Numbered from the stretch's first letter, positions 19,156 through 29,066 are shown. The stretch is DNA of 64,000 bases from Dyadobacter sp. CY345 (GCF_021502725.1 NZ_JAKFFS010000003.1:372001-436000), one strand, 5' to 3'. Notes: a model not told the origin generated them from the letters alone. Made by a program: numbers and translations.

Positions 19156-21135
19156 ATGAAGTCGATATTTCTTAAAACGATCGTTATACTTTTTTTGTAT
19201 ATCAATGCGCACGCCCAAACTGTCGAGCACGCTTATCGTTTTGTAAATAATCTTAAAGTCGCCGAACCCACTTGCGCTCCCGATCTTATTCCAACGAAAG
19301 CTATTGGCACTTGTACTACTTCTAATAATCCGGGGGGCTTCGTTGATGATGAATTATCTTGTGGCTTGCAGCGAAGGGTTTACCATAATAATCAGAATTT
19401 CGGTTTGATGTATCCAAATACAGATGGCATAATTGGCGATGATTATACCATTCAGCTGTATGTAAAAAATACGAAATGGGGAGGCGGCAGAACAAGGATT
19501 ATCGATTTTTCAAATGGTCAGAAAGATGAGGGGATTTACTTTACTAGTAATAGTGGAGCAGACAGACGATGTATTGAATTTGATGTTACCGGAAGTGTTG
19601 GCCCCTGTCCATATTTTAAAGAAAACACCTATTATCTGCTCACCTTAACACGTGAAAGTGCAACTGACATTGTGACTTTATACGCCGAAGGAATCCTGTT
19701 TGCCAGTTATAAAGACGTTGACAAAAAATATGTGGGTAAGGCAGGAATACCAATCAGTTTTTATAAAGATGATGGTGTGGTGCCCTGTGAGTCTGGTGAA
19801 GCCAATTTTGCGTTTTTGTCTGTTAGAAATAAATACCTGAAAGAAGCGGAAGTCAGACAAGAATTTACAGACATCTGTTTTATTTCCTCCATAAATCAGG
19901 CTGCCGATTTTCTGGTTGATCCTAATCCATTGTGTGGAGTTGGTAATGTTAAAGTTGCGTATACGGGTAATTTACCATCCGATACGGAATACGATTTTCA
20001 ATGGACTTTCGACGGTGCCACCGTTCTGAGTGGTTCAGGAAGGGGCCCATATCTGATCCATTGGAATATTGTGGGCAAGAAATTTGTTGGGCTGACAGTT
20101 ACAAATAGTACATGCGGAAATAAAATTATAAATATAAAAAACATTACCACAGCAGTTTTGCCAACGATTTCCCTGGAAATTATTCCTGAAGAATGTAAAG
20201 GTCAGTCTGTGATGACGGTTTTGGCCACGAATGGTGCTGAGCCGTATGTATATTCTCTGGATTCTGTGACTTTCCAATCATCGGCGATCTTTAATTTACC
20301 AGCAGGTAATTACAGGGTTTTTGCAAAAGATGATAATGGCTGCGTTAAGGATACGTCCGTTGTCATTAAGGTAAATGGAAATCTTTCACTTAAAAGTATT
20401 CCCGATACGACCATATGTGTTGGCCAGGAAATTCAACTTGCTACGACGGGCGATGCGATATCGTATGCCTGGAGCCCGGAAATTGGGCTTGATAACCCAG
20501 CAAGTAAAGATCCACATGCTTCGCCTGCTCAGACAATGGATTATATCATAACAGCGGTCAGGGAAAACTGTGTTTTAAAAGATACAGTACAAATAGAAGT
20601 GATTCAGCAGATTGAATTAGAAGTTTCTCCAAACGCCATGATTCCACCCAATGTCGCATACCAGCTCAAGGCCTCGTCTGACCAGTTGGTTGGAATATCG
20701 AATGGAAGTTATTTGTGGAGTCCGCCTGCCGGGCTTGACAACGCTGCTATTCCGAATCCAACCGCAACCATTAATTCCAGTCAGACTTATGTCGTTACAG
20801 TTACTACACCCCAGGGATGTAGCGGAGCAGGTACAGTTAAATTGACGATAATACCTCCCACCTGGATAAACCTGCCCGATGTTTTTACTCCCAACGGAGA
20901 CAATGAAAACGAATTATTAAGGCCGGTTTTTAACAACATTTCTTCGCTTAACTATCTAAAAATATTCAATCGCTGGGGAGAAGTTATTTATTTTTCGAAA
21001 GAGCTTAGCGAAGGTTGGGATGGAAGTTTGAAAGGTATTAAGTTGGATAATGGTAGTTATGTATGGAAAATGGAGGCGGTGACCGATGATGGAGAAGTGC
21101 TTAACAGAAGTGGCACAGTTTTACTGATTCGGTAG
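19156..21135 (+). CDS. T9SS type B sorting domain protein with LamG-like N-terminus
   Basis: The 659-residue protein has a signal peptide (about residues 1-20, HAQ). A LamG/concanavalin-like domain follows (about 25-240: VEHAYRFVNNLKVAEP, DDYTIQLYVKNTKWGGGRTRIIDF). Ig/PKD-like domains lie in the middle. The C-terminal gliding-motility-associated CHU_C domain reads LPDVFTPNGDNENELLRPVF, then LKIFNRWGEVIYFS, then GWDGSLKG. The last domain targets cargo to the type IX secretion system for surface display or release. The IS ends 64 bases upstream. Its ligand is unknown. Confidence 0.9.
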   Translation: MKSIFLKTIVILFLYINAHAQTVEHAYRFVNNLKVAEPTCAPDLIPTKAIGTCTTSNNPGGFVDDELSCGLQRRVYHNNQNFGLMYPNTDGIIGDDYTIQLYVKNTKWGGGRTRIIDFSNGQKDEGIYFTSNSGADRRCIEFDVTGSVGPCPYFKENTYYLLTLTRESATDIVTLYAEGILFASYKDVDKKYVGKAGIPISFYKDDGVVPCESGEANFAFLSVRNKYLKEAEVRQEFTDICFISSINQAADFLVDPNPLCGVGNVKVAYTGNLPSDTEYDFQWTFDGATVLSGSGRGPYLIHWNIVGKKFVGLTVTNSTCGNKIINIKNITTAVLPTISLEIIPEECKGQSVMTVLATNGAEPYVYSLDSVTFQSSAIFNLPAGNYRVFAKDDNGCVKDTSVVIKVNGNLSLKSIPDTTICVGQEIQLATTGDAISYAWSPEIGLDNPASKDPHASPAQTMDYIITAVRENCVLKDTVQIEVIQQIELEVSPNAMIPPNVAYQLKASSDQLVGISNGSYLWSPPAGLDNAAIPNPTATINSSQTYVVTVTTPQGCSGAGTVKLTIIPPTWINLPDVFTPNGDNENELLRPVFNNISSLNYLKIFNRWGEVIYFSKELSEGWDGSLKGIKLDNGSYVWKMEAVTDDGEVLNRSGTVLLIR

Positions 21136-21220
21136 TTTGAAGTTGTTTGTCATTGTTGTCAAACTTTTGGTATCATCACAGATTGACGGATAGCGGAAAT
21201 AAATTTTCCCGCTAGGGCAT

Positions 21221-21253
21221 AAAAAAAGTCTCTGAAAATTCAGAGACTTTTTT
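21221..21253. terminator. Bidirectional terminator between the T9SS gene and tRNA-Pro
   Basis: GTCTCTGAA (21228-21236) pairs with TTCAGAGAC (21239-21247), with an A run before and a T run after. It serves the plus-strand T9SS gene and the minus-strand tRNA-Pro. Confidence 0.9.
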
Positions 21254-21328
<75 letters not shown>

Positions 21329-21351
21329 AATCAAGAATTTTTCTTTTCAGT

Positions 21352-21387
21352 AAAAAGCACTTATCAATAGTGATAAGTGCTTTTTTT
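21352..21387. terminator. Terminator between tRNA-Arg and tRNA-Pro
   Basis: GCACTTATCA (21357-21366) pairs perfectly with TGATAAGTGC (21371-21380), flanked by A and T runs. Confidence 0.85.
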
Positions 21388-21388
21388 G

Positions 21389-21462
21389 TGGACTTGTAGG
21401 GATTCGAACCCCAAACCTCCTCATCCGTAGTGAGGTGCTCTATCCAATTGAGCTACAAATCC
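21389..21462 (-). tRNA. tRNA-Arg (ACG anticodon)
   Basis: On the minus strand, acceptor GGATTTG pairs with CAAGTCC (one G-T pair). The anticodon stem CCTCA/TGAGG encloses CTACGGA with anticodon ACG, and the T-arm is GGGGTTCGAATCCC. A perfect promoter box lies 19 bases upstream. Confidence 0.94.
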
Positions 21463-21480
21463 ATTCCTTGAATTGGACTG

Positions 21481-21511
21481 CAAAGGTAGAAGATGACTTC
21501 GGCTTATGCAA
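21481..21511 (-). promoter_or_regulatory. Promoter of tRNA-Arg
   Basis: On the minus strand TACCTTTG (21488-21481) fits TAnnTTTG, with TTG at 21511-21509 as the -33 element. Confidence 0.75.
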
Positions 21512-21552
21512 GTATCGGGGTAAATAATTTTGAAATATTTTTAAACTACTTA

Positions 21553-22332
21553 CTATCTACACTGATAATCAGGTTTTTTCTTTTGTAAAAAAGAAGAAAT
21601 TCCTTCGGCTGCATCCCGGGTTTTGTATAGCATATCCTGATTCTCCATTTCCATATTTAGAATTTCAGACAGATTCGACTCGAAAGATCGGTTTAGAACT
21701 CTTTTCATAGCACCGATCGCCAGGGTAGGAGCATTGCGGTAATAAGAAACTGCTTCTTCCACTGCTTCGTCCAATTTATCTCTTGGAACTGATTTGTTGA
21801 TTAACCCAATCTGAACGGCTTCCGGTGCGAAAACTTTTCTACCAGTTGACGCCAGTTCAAAGGCTCTTGCCATACCGACCAATCTTGGTAAAAAGAAGGA
21901 AGCCCCAGCATCCGGCATCAGACCTATGTGCACAAACATCTGGCTTAGATAGGCGTCGTCACTGGAAATAATCATATCGCAGGCCAAAGCGAGCGAGCAG
22001 CCAGCGCCAACTGCCAGGCCATTTAATTTGCAAATCACTGGTTTTGGAATATTTCTCAGTGCTTCGATCATCGGGTTATATCCATCGCGAAGCATTTCGC
22101 CAGCGGTTTTTCCAGATTCCATCGCAGTTTTCAAATCAGCCCCAGAACAAAATGCCTTATCTCCTTCACCGGTCAAAACAATCACGCGAACCGTCGGATC
22201 TGCTTCTGCCTCGCGAACTGCCTCGGTAATTTCTCTGATCAGATCAAGGCTTAGAGCATTATGAACCGCCGGCCTGTTCAGTGATATTCTGACAACGCCG
22301 TCGTTACAATCAAAAAGGAGGTTCTGGTACAT
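21553..22332 (-). CDS. Enoyl-CoA hydratase/isomerase family protein
   Basis: The 259-residue crotonase-fold protein carries the CoA-binding and oxyanion signature GEGDKAFCSGADLK (about residues 55-68) and NGLAVGAGCSLALACDMI. The segment GLMPDAGASFFLPRLVG has the catalytic-type Asp seen in PaaG-like 1,2-epoxyphenylacetyl-CoA isomerases and related enoyl-CoA isomerases, so a PaaG-like role is possible. No other phenylacetate genes are in the window, so the substrate is open. It stands alone between tRNA-Arg and the PAP2 gene. Confidence 0.87.
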   Translation of the reverse strand: MYQNLLFDCNDGVVRISLNRPAVHNALSLDLIREITEAVREAEADPTVRVIVLTGEGDKAFCSGADLKTAMESGKTAGEMLRDGYNPMIEALRNIPKPVICKLNGLAVGAGCSLALACDMIISSDDAYLSQMFVHIGLMPDAGASFFLPRLVGMARAFELASTGRKVFAPEAVQIGLINKSVPRDKLDEAVEEAVSYYRNAPTLAIGAMKRVLNRSFESNLSEILNMEMENQDMLYKTRDAAEGISSFLQKKKPDYQCR

Positions 22333-22365
22333 GGCAAATCAGTTTGAGATGAATAATTCTTATGT

Positions 22366-22406
22366 GGCGGTCGGTTGTCAGCTGTCAGCAACCGGAGGTC
22401 GGTTGG
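22366..22406 (+). repeat. Degenerate GACAGC/CCGAC intergenic repeat, inverted partner
   Basis: On the minus strand this reads as repeated GCTGACA and ACCGACC units, resembling an inverted partner of the repeat at 22465-22497. The match is imperfect. Confidence 0.35.
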
Positions 22407-22464
22407 AATTCTACAATTTCAAAACGCGAGCCATTTCGTTTTTCTACAACTATTTTCTATCAAC

Positions 22465-22497
22465 CGCCGAGTGCCGAAAGCTGATTGCCGACAGCCA
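22465..22497 (+). repeat. Intergenic CCGA/GCCGACAGCC repeat, copy 1
   Basis: Short units of the GCCGA type end in GATTGCCGACAGCCA. The final 15 bases recur exactly at 33943-33957. Both copies lie between genes. Confidence 0.55.
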
Positions 22498-22499
22498 AA

Positions 22500-23168
22500 T
22501 TAAAAGAACAAATATACCGTTGCGCTGCTGATCGTCAATCCGCAAGCCAATCCTGCGATAATCTGGGCTGGTGTATGTGCGTTTAAATATAATCTTGCGC
22601 TTAATAAAAATCCACTGATAAGTACGATAACCAGCAGTGGCATAAGTAATAATTGTTCATCAAAACGAATGATCATACCGGTGATGATACCAATGGCGCC
22701 GCCCATTCCCGTAGCATGCGCACTTATTTTCCATGACAAACTTACGAGCGCAATGGCGATCATAGAGACGGTGACACTGCCTAAAAGTATCGCAATCTGT
22801 GGTGCCAGTTCTGCGATTGGTTGCAGCTGCCAGCCGAACAGATACGTTGCGATGGCATAAATGATCGCACAAGCCAAATAGGGCAATCTTCTTTCACGCA
22901 GGGAATCGACGTGTAAAGTGCTCACGATGCCCAGACGGTAGAAATAATATATGATTATCGTAGGCGCAACAAACGTGTTTAAAAATATCAAAAGCAGTAA
23001 ACTGCCCAGTCCCGGAAGTTCCAGTGCGCTGACACCCATAAGGTCGGGAGTGATCAGGAAAAGAACTGCAAACAGGTAGGTAGTAATAATCAGAGGGTGA
23101 AATACTACGGATAAAAAAGTCGCGATACGGGTATTCAAAACAGGAAAAACGTTAGTCATAGTTTGCAA
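22500..23168 (-). CDS. PAP2-like integral membrane phosphatase family protein
   Basis: The 222-residue protein has about six TM helices. Near the C-terminus it keeps PAP2-type elements: KISAHATGMGGAIG (Ser-x-His, about residue 150) and LNAHTPAQIIAGLACG (His with downstream Gln, about residue 200). The first PAP2 motif (K-x6-RP) is only weakly present as SLRERRLPYL. The family dephosphorylates lipid phosphates such as undecaprenyl pyrophosphate. Because the first motif is weak, activity is uncertain. An alternative start is the fourth codon (ATG). Confidence 0.72.
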   Translation of the reverse strand: MQTMTNVFPVLNTRIATFLSVVFHPLIITTYLFAVLFLITPDLMGVSALELPGLGSLLLLIFLNTFVAPTIIIYYFYRLGIVSTLHVDSLRERRLPYLACAIIYAIATYLFGWQLQPIAELAPQIAILLGSVTVSMIAIALVSLSWKISAHATGMGGAIGIITGMIIRFDEQLLLMPLLVIVLISGFLLSARLYLNAHTPAQIIAGLACGLTISSATVYLFF

Positions 23169-23240
23169 GAAACAAATTTAATCCATAAACCAGTTCAGAC
23201 AATGTCTTTCAAAACATAAAAGTAAGTTGGTCTATTAAAA

Positions 23241-23270
23241 TAGGTTTTCGTAGGGTATTTTGTAATTTTG
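23241..23270 (+). promoter_or_regulatory. Promoter of asnS
   Basis: TAATTTTG (23263-23270) is a perfect -7 box, with a T-rich -33 region (GGTTTTCG, 23243-23250). It gives a leader of about 55 bases. Confidence 0.65.
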
Positions 23271-23329
23271 CGCCTCATAAAAAAGAAGTTTACAGTTGAG
23301 TTTTATATAAGGATTGAATTTATATTAAG

Positions 23330-24766
23330 ATGGGACCTTTGCAGATCAAAGAATTATTACAACAGACTCCGGATGGACAATCCGTTACCCTGAAAGGTTG
23401 GGTACGTACGAAGCGTGAAAGTAAAAATGCAATTTTCATAGCGCTCAACGACGGATCAACCATTCATAATATACAGGCGGTTGCAGCTCCCGGACAATTC
23501 TCAGCTGAACTTTTACTTACTGTTACCACCGGCTCTTGTTTAAAAATAACGGGCCAGCTTGTAGAATCGCAGGGCTCAGGCCAGGCTGTCGAAGTTAAAA
23601 TTGAGGATATACACGTGTATGGAGCTGCCGATCCTGATGCTTACCCGTTGCAACCGAAAAGACATTCACTGGAATTTCTGCGTGAAATAGCGCATTTGCG
23701 CCCACGGACTAATACATTCAGTGCTATTTTGCGTATTCGTCATACACTGGCGTTTGCCGTTCATAAATACTATAACGATAGAGGTTTTTTCTATCTGCAT
23801 ACGCCAATCATCACCGCTTCTGATGCAGAAGGAGCGGGAGAAATGTTCCGGGTAACCACTTTGGACCTGGAAAAATTGCCAAGAACGGATGAAGGTGCAA
23901 TTAATTTTAAAGAAGACTTTTTTGGAAGAGAGGCAAACCTGACTGTTTCCGGACAACTGGAAGGAGAGCTTGGCGCTATGGCTCTTTCTAAAATATATAC
24001 TTTTGGCCCGACTTTCCGCGCTGAAAACTCAAATACAACACGTCACCTTGCCGAGTTCTGGATGATTGAGCCTGAAATGGCTTTCTTCGAGCTGGAAGAT
24101 AATATGGATCTGGCAGAGGATTTTATCAAATATGTGATCGGTTATGCGTTGGAAAACTGCAAAGATGATCTGGCATTTCTTGAAAACCGTCTGGCTGAGG
24201 AAGATAAAAACAAGCCGCAAAATGAACGTTCGATCCCGCTTTTGGAGAAACTGAATTTTGTTGTTGAAAATGCGTTCGAGCGTCTGACTTACACTGAGGC
24301 GATTGATATTTTGTTAAAATCAAAACCGCATAAAGAAAAGAAATTCCAGTTTCCGGTAGGATGGGGAATTGACTTATCAAGTGAGCACGAGCGTTATCTG
24401 GTAGAAAAACATTTCAAAAAACCAGTTATCCTGACTAATTATCCACGAGAAATCAAGTCGTTCTATATGAAACTTGATGACGATGGAAAAACGGTTCGTG
24501 CGATGGACGTTCTTTTCCCTGGTATTGGTGAAATTATCGGTGGTAGCCAGCGTGAAGATAATTACGAGAAACTTCTGGAACGTGTTCACGAAGTGGGAAT
24601 TGATCCTGAAACGATCTGGTGGTACCTGGAAACACGTAAATTCGGTACCGCGCCTCACTCCGGTTTCGGTCTGGGTTTTGAGCGTCTGGTATTGTTTGTA
24701 ACAGGAATGAGCAACATTCGCGACGTAATTCCTTTCCCAAGATATCCAAAAAGCGCTGAGTTTTAA
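23330..24766 (+). CDS. asnS: Asparaginyl-tRNA synthetase
   Basis: The 478-residue class IIb synthetase charges tRNA-Asn. The N-terminal OB-fold anticodon domain (residues 1-115, [25 protein letters not shown]) is followed by the catalytic core. Motif 2 is visible as [25 protein letters not shown] and motif 3 as [27 protein letters not shown]. The presence of a dedicated AsnRS means this organism does not depend on the transamidation route for Asn-tRNA. The stop codon lies in the loop of its own terminator. Confidence 0.97.
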   Translation: MGPLQIKELLQQTPDGQSVTLKGWVRTKRESKNAIFIALNDGSTIHNIQAVAAPGQFSAELLLTVTTGSCLKITGQLVESQGSGQAVEVKIEDIHVYGAADPDAYPLQPKRHSLEFLREIAHLRPRTNTFSAILRIRHTLAFAVHKYYNDRGFFYLHTPIITASDAEGAGEMFRVTTLDLEKLPRTDEGAINFKEDFFGREANLTVSGQLEGELGAMALSKIYTFGPTFRAENSNTTRHLAEFWMIEPEMAFFELEDNMDLAEDFIKYVIGYALENCKDDLAFLENRLAEEDKNKPQNERSIPLLEKLNFVVENAFERLTYTEAIDILLKSKPHKEKKFQFPVGWGIDLSSEHERYLVEKHFKKPVILTNYPREIKSFYMKLDDDGKTVRAMDVLFPGIGEIIGGSQREDNYEKLLERVHEVGIDPETIWWYLETRKFGTAPHSGFGLGFERLVLFVTGMSNIRDVIPFPRYPKSAEF

Positions 24767-24778
24767 TCAGCGCTTTTT
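24748..24778. terminator. Bidirectional terminator overlapping the asnS stop
   Basis: AAAAAGCGCTGA (24748-24759) pairs perfectly with TCAGCGCTTTTT (24767-24778), and the loop contains the asnS TAA (24764-24766). It also faces the end of the convergent methyltransferase gene. Confidence 0.9.
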
Positions 24779-24782
24779 GAAA

Positions 24783-25511
24783 CTATTTTTCACCGTAATA
24801 GCAAGCAAAAACGCTGTTGCGGTGAAGAATATCATAATGAGAAAAGCCGGCATACCTCAGTAAACCAAGCTGAAACGGCAACGAACGCGGAGAGTCTTCC
24901 TTATCGATATAAGCGAAGACTTTTTCTTTATATTCTGCTCCTCCCAAAGATTCAAGATAATCGCCATACCGCTTCCACATTAATTTATTAACGCCCGGTT
25001 CATCAAAGGAAACGAGATCGGAAACATAAATCCTGCCACCCGGTTTCAGCCATTTATATAATTTCTCGAAAGTTTCCTGCCAGTCCTCATGATCGCGAAG
25101 ATGATGTAAAACTGCGCCTGCGAGCATACAATCGAAAGTGTTTTCTTCAAAATCCAGATCGCGCAGATCAGACTGATAAGTTTGCACATATTTAACGCCT
25201 GCCGCTTCGACGCGCTCGCTGGCCCGGGTTAGCATAGGTTGGCTCAGATCAACCAGATGGCATTCAAGCGGGTGAATTTCCTGCAAAACACGCAGCGTAA
25301 AATTGCCCGCTCCGCAGCCCAGGTCAAGCATTGTGTCATTGGGTTTCAAATGCAAAGCTGCCGTTTGAGCAACCAGATCAAGAACCAGTGGTGCATCGAT
25401 CGTTGCCTGCTGTCCTGTTTCTAGTTTGCTAAAACGATCAACATCATTGTCAAATCGTGTCTGAATCTCCTGGATTGTTGATTTTTGCGATAAGGAAGTC
25501 GTCATTGTCAT
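24783..25511 (-). CDS. Class I SAM-dependent methyltransferase
   Basis: The 242-residue protein has the Rossmann methyltransferase fold. Motif I is MLDLGCGAGNFTLRVL (about residues 60-75), the acidic post-I residue is HLVDLSQPML, and motif II is DCMLAGAVLHHLRDHEDW. This is a UbiE/Methyltransf_25-like sequence. The substrate cannot be assigned. It converges on asnS and shares its terminator. Confidence 0.88.
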   Translation of the reverse strand: MTMTTSLSQKSTIQEIQTRFDNDVDRFSKLETGQQATIDAPLVLDLVAQTAALHLKPNDTMLDLGCGAGNFTLRVLQEIHPLECHLVDLSQPMLTRASERVEAAGVKYVQTYQSDLRDLDFEENTFDCMLAGAVLHHLRDHEDWQETFEKLYKWLKPGGRIYVSDLVSFDEPGVNKLMWKRYGDYLESLGGAEYKEKVFAYIDKEDSPRSLPFQLGLLRYAGFSHYDILHRNSVFACYYGEK

Positions 25512-25585
25512 TCGTGAAAAATGCTGGTGTTAAGTTATTTTGGAATCAATCTAAACCAGTGTTAGGGTCGTTACTTTCTAATTTA

Positions 25586-25593
25586 TATCTTTG
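25586..25593 (+). promoter_or_regulatory. -7 box upstream of the serine hydrolase gene
   Basis: TATCTTTG matches TAnnTTTG exactly; a TTACTTTC element lies upstream. It predicts a leader of about 160 bases to the ATG at 25760. Confidence 0.5.
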
Positions 25594-25759
25594 TAAGCCT
25601 GGTAATCTAAGATTTGTATATTTTTTTGATATAAAACGAAAAAGTAATATTCCGGATTGCCAGACCTGGATTAGATTGAAATTAAAAGACAAGATATAAA
25701 AAATGCCAATGAGTTTTCGTTGGTATGTAACGTTTGAAAAATTTAATGGCCAAAAGCCT

Positions 25760-26980
25760 ATGTTGAAAAAAGTGCAGCCGAAAATGTGGTGGGCGGCGTT
25801 GTTTGCCGTAGTAGTAATTGTGCTTTCCTGGGTTTGGGTGAGCAACAGCAGGTCTCATGATCTTGTAAATTTCAAGAGAAATGCCAAATCCAACCCAAAT
25901 CTGGATCCAACGGAAATCCGAAATCCGGATGCGAAAACACTTCTTAAAATAACACAAATAGAAGATATATTCAGAAGGAAAAGAAGAGCCGGTTTTAATG
26001 GAAATGTTCTGGTCGTTCAGAAAGGACATATCCTGTATCAAGGCTCGTTTGGTTATGCGCATTTGAAAGATAAGGATTCATTGCAAAGTCATTCCAAGTT
26101 TCAGCTGGCCTCTTTGTCAAAACCGTTCACGGCGGTTGCTGTGCTTAAATTGATTCAGGACGGAAAGGTAAGTTTGGAAGATTCTGTACAAAGATTTTTT
26201 CCTGATTTTCCATACCATGGGGTAAAAGTGGATATGCTGCTGAGTCATAGAAGTGGTTTGCCAAATTATATTTACTCATTCCCGGATAGTGTTCGGCATG
26301 GCAAGAAATTTCCAACCAATATGACGGTGATGGATTGGTATGCGAAAGTAGTTCCGACGCCCCATCCATACAACAGACCGGGGCGGTCCTTTAATTATTG
26401 TAACACCAACTATTGCGTTCTGGCGGCAATCGTCGAAAAGGTGACCGGTGCGTCTTTTGACAATTATTTGCACAATGAAATTTTCGCGCCGCTCGGCATG
26501 AACAACACAGTTTTGGTGACCGACACTTCCGAAGCTTCAATGATGTATAGAACGGTTGGTCATCAATATGGCCGGATGCTGGCGAAAGATTATTATGATG
26601 ATGTTGTCGGAGATAAAGGATTATACTCAACGACAGGAGATATTTACCGTTTTTATGCCGGCCTGACTTCCGGTTTGCTGATCAATAAAAATCTTTTAAA
26701 AGAAGCCTGGACGCCAAGAAGTTTCGAGCGCGACGGTATCAGGAATTATGGTTATGGATTCCGGATGCACGTAAAACCTGATCACTCAACCCGTTTTATT
26801 TATCATGGCGGATGGTGGAAAGGTTATAATTCCATGTTCTGGATATGTCCGGAAGATGAGGCAGTTATTATCATCCTGGGAAATTCATACAACCGAAATA
26901 TTTACGATATCAAAGAATTGTTGACTGTGCTGCATGGCAGCGAAAGCGATAAGCTTGAAGATATTGAGAAAGATCTCTAG
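25760..26980 (+). CDS. Beta-lactamase-fold serine hydrolase, membrane anchored
   Basis: This 406-residue class C beta-lactamase-like protein (PF00144 type) has an N-terminal signal anchor (MWWAALFAVVVIVLSWVW). The active-site elements are SxxK in LASLSKPFTAVAV, YxN in FNYCNTNYCVL, and HGG in IYHGGWWKGYN. Such proteins act as esterases, D-amino peptidases or penicillin-binding-like hydrolases; lactamase activity should not be assumed. The frame opens at 25703, but the 19 residues before the ATG at 25760 look unlike a signal sequence. nuoL follows 61 bases downstream. Confidence 0.87.
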   Translation: MLKKVQPKMWWAALFAVVVIVLSWVWVSNSRSHDLVNFKRNAKSNPNLDPTEIRNPDAKTLLKITQIEDIFRRKRRAGFNGNVLVVQKGHILYQGSFGYAHLKDKDSLQSHSKFQLASLSKPFTAVAVLKLIQDGKVSLEDSVQRFFPDFPYHGVKVDMLLSHRSGLPNYIYSFPDSVRHGKKFPTNMTVMDWYAKVVPTPHPYNRPGRSFNYCNTNYCVLAAIVEKVTGASFDNYLHNEIFAPLGMNNTVLVTDTSEASMMYRTVGHQYGRMLAKDYYDDVVGDKGLYSTTGDIYRFYAGLTSGLLINKNLLKEAWTPRSFERDGIRNYGYGFRMHVKPDHSTRFIYHGGWWKGYNSMFWICPEDEAVIIILGNSYNRNIYDIKELLTVLHGSESDKLEDIEKDL

Positions 26981-27041
26981 CTTAATTTGAAATCGGACGG
27001 TAATTCAGGATATTTGCCGGACTAAACGAATACTCACCTCA

Positions 27042-29006
27042 ATGTCAGAAACCGATTATACCGTACCTGCTTCCTTACTTCTGGGTTTACCGATTCTGGC
27101 ATTTTTTGTATTGTGGCTTGGCGGAAAGAACCTGAACAAATCAGCAGGCTGGATTGGCGCTTTCATAACGGCAATTGGACTGGGAGCAAGTATCGTTTAT
27201 GCGGATATCGACACGCTTCATACCGTTTCTTTCAATTGGGCTCTGATCGGGCAGACAAAAATAATTCTATCTTTTCTCTTTGATGAGCTGACGGCCATTA
27301 TGTTGATCATCGTTCATTTTGTGGCTTTGCTTGTGCAGATTTACTCCATATCTTATCTGCATGGCGACAAAAATCTGCACCGTTATTTTGCTTTCATTCA
27401 GCTTTTCCTGTTTTCCATGGTTGGTATCGTCCTGTCGGGAAGTTTACTGGTTATGTATATCTTCTGGGAGCTGGTTGGTTTGTCATCTTATCTTTTAATT
27501 GGTTTCTGGTATTTCAAGCCACGTGCTGTCTGGGCTGCACAAAAAGCTTTTGTTTTAAACAGAATCGGAGACGCAGCATTTCTGACCGGAATTTTAATGC
27601 TGTTTTACTATATTGGTTCTACCGACTTTGAGGTGCTTGCCACTTCAATCCAGTCGCTAGATGCCGGAATTTTAACCGCAATCGGCTTATGCCTTTTTGG
27701 AGGTTGTATGGGAAAATCAGCCCAATTCCCTTTATCTGGCTGGCTTCCTGACGCGATGGAAGGGCCAACGCCGGTATCCGCGCTGATCCACGCAGCGACG
27801 ATGGTTGCTGCCGGAATATTTTTATTAGCAAGAATATCTTTCTTATTAACACCCGAAGCCCAAATCGTTATCGCCTGCATCGGAACCATTACGATGGTAA
27901 TTGGAGCAGTGAAAGCAACGCAGGTTTGGGATATTAAACGCGTGCTGGCATATTCTACCATGTCACAGTTGGGACTGATGGTTATTGCAGTCGGGCTGGG
28001 AAGCTGGCGCACGGCGCTTTTCCATTTAGCAACCCATGCATTTTTCAAATCAGGATTATTTCTTTCCGCAGGTTCTGTAATCCACGCTGTAACGCCTTCT
28101 GAAACGGACGAAACTTTTGATCCGCAGGATATGCGTACCATGGGCGGCCTGAGAAAATATCTGCCGGTTACCTTTGTCTGCTTTGCCATCTGTTCGTCGG
28201 CTTTGGCGGGACTTCCGTTTTTCTCCGGATTTTTATCAAAGGATGCGATTATTGTAGAGGCATTTTTCTGGGCAGAGAAACACGGTGCCTGGGCTTATTT
28301 GTTTCCAATTGTCATTATGATTTCGGCGGGGATAACAGCTTATTACATGACCCGCCAGGTTTGGTTGATTTTTTTGGGAGAAAAACGATACCAGATTTTT
28401 AAATCTGTTCATCCACACGAATCTCCTGTATTGATGTGGGGGCCTATGGCTTTACTTGCATCACTTTCAGTTTTCATCTGGTTTTCGTGGAATCCGTTCG
28501 ATGCTTCCCATGGCTGGTTTTTAGAACTTGTCGGAGCGGAAGAGTTCGGTCATATTCTTTGGGTGCCCTTTGTGGCAACGGGTATAACTTTGATATCAAT
28601 TTTTCTGGCATTTCGCGAAACAAAAGCCGAAGATCCATTCTCAATCTATGCAGGGAATTCTAAAAATTCGGTTCCTTTATTGAAAAAGCTGGCCGGGCTT
28701 AACGAATTTTCAAGAGAAGCATTTTTTATCAAATCATTTGCTTTTATTTCAAACGGATTAAAACAATTTGAAAGCAAGTTCGTCGACGCTTTTGTGGATG
28801 GTGTTGCAAAATGGAGCGTTGTGTTTGCACATATACTAAGTTGGGGAGACAAGAATATTGTGGATGGAGGGGTTAAGCTGACTGTTTTCACAATTAAATC
28901 AGCGGGTCAGGGCGTCCGTGGATTTCAGAATGGTAAAATACAATCCTATTACCTTGTCACCGCCTTGGGAGTTTTACTTCTGATTTTGTGGCTTACTGTT
29001 TTATAG
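27042..29006 (+). CDS. nuoL: NADH-quinone oxidoreductase subunit L
   Basis: The 654-residue antiporter-like subunit of respiratory complex I spans the membrane with about 16 helices. Conserved regions are YIFWELVGLSSYLLIGFW, then KSAQFPLSGWLPDAMEGPTPVSALIHAATMVAAG (proton channel residues). The long C-terminal lateral helix and final TM (GVRGFQNGKIQSYYLVTALG) are typical of NuoL rather than of MrpA or DabB. It is directly followed by nuoM, but nuoK upstream and nuoN downstream are missing from the window, so this is a detached L-M pair. Confidence 0.95.
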   Translation: MSETDYTVPASLLLGLPILAFFVLWLGGKNLNKSAGWIGAFITAIGLGASIVYADIDTLHTVSFNWALIGQTKIILSFLFDELTAIMLIIVHFVALLVQIYSISYLHGDKNLHRYFAFIQLFLFSMVGIVLSGSLLVMYIFWELVGLSSYLLIGFWYFKPRAVWAAQKAFVLNRIGDAAFLTGILMLFYYIGSTDFEVLATSIQSLDAGILTAIGLCLFGGCMGKSAQFPLSGWLPDAMEGPTPVSALIHAATMVAAGIFLLARISFLLTPEAQIVIACIGTITMVIGAVKATQVWDIKRVLAYSTMSQLGLMVIAVGLGSWRTALFHLATHAFFKSGLFLSAGSVIHAVTPSETDETFDPQDMRTMGGLRKYLPVTFVCFAICSSALAGLPFFSGFLSKDAIIVEAFFWAEKHGAWAYLFPIVIMISAGITAYYMTRQVWLIFLGEKRYQIFKSVHPHESPVLMWGPMALLASLSVFIWFSWNPFDASHGWFLELVGAEEFGHILWVPFVATGITLISIFLAFRETKAEDPFSIYAGNSKNSVPLLKKLAGLNEFSREAFFIKSFAFISNGLKQFESKFVDAFVDGVAKWSVVFAHILSWGDKNIVDGGVKLTVFTIKSAGQGVRGFQNGKIQSYYLVTALGVLLLILWLTVL

Positions 29007-29066
29007 GAAAATAGTTGGAGCGTTCAGCGCTCTTTTATCTCATATATTTTTGTTTCAGTTTATATA

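Noticed and set aside
25703..25759. Longer N-terminus for the serine hydrolase
   Set aside because: The added 19 residues are not signal-like, while the ATG at 25760 gives a normal signal anchor.
27042..29006. NuoL-like gene as a DabB/MpsA-type carbon transporter subunit
   Set aside because: It has the NuoL-specific C-terminal lateral helix and is followed by a canonical NuoM, not by a DabA (DUF2309) gene.
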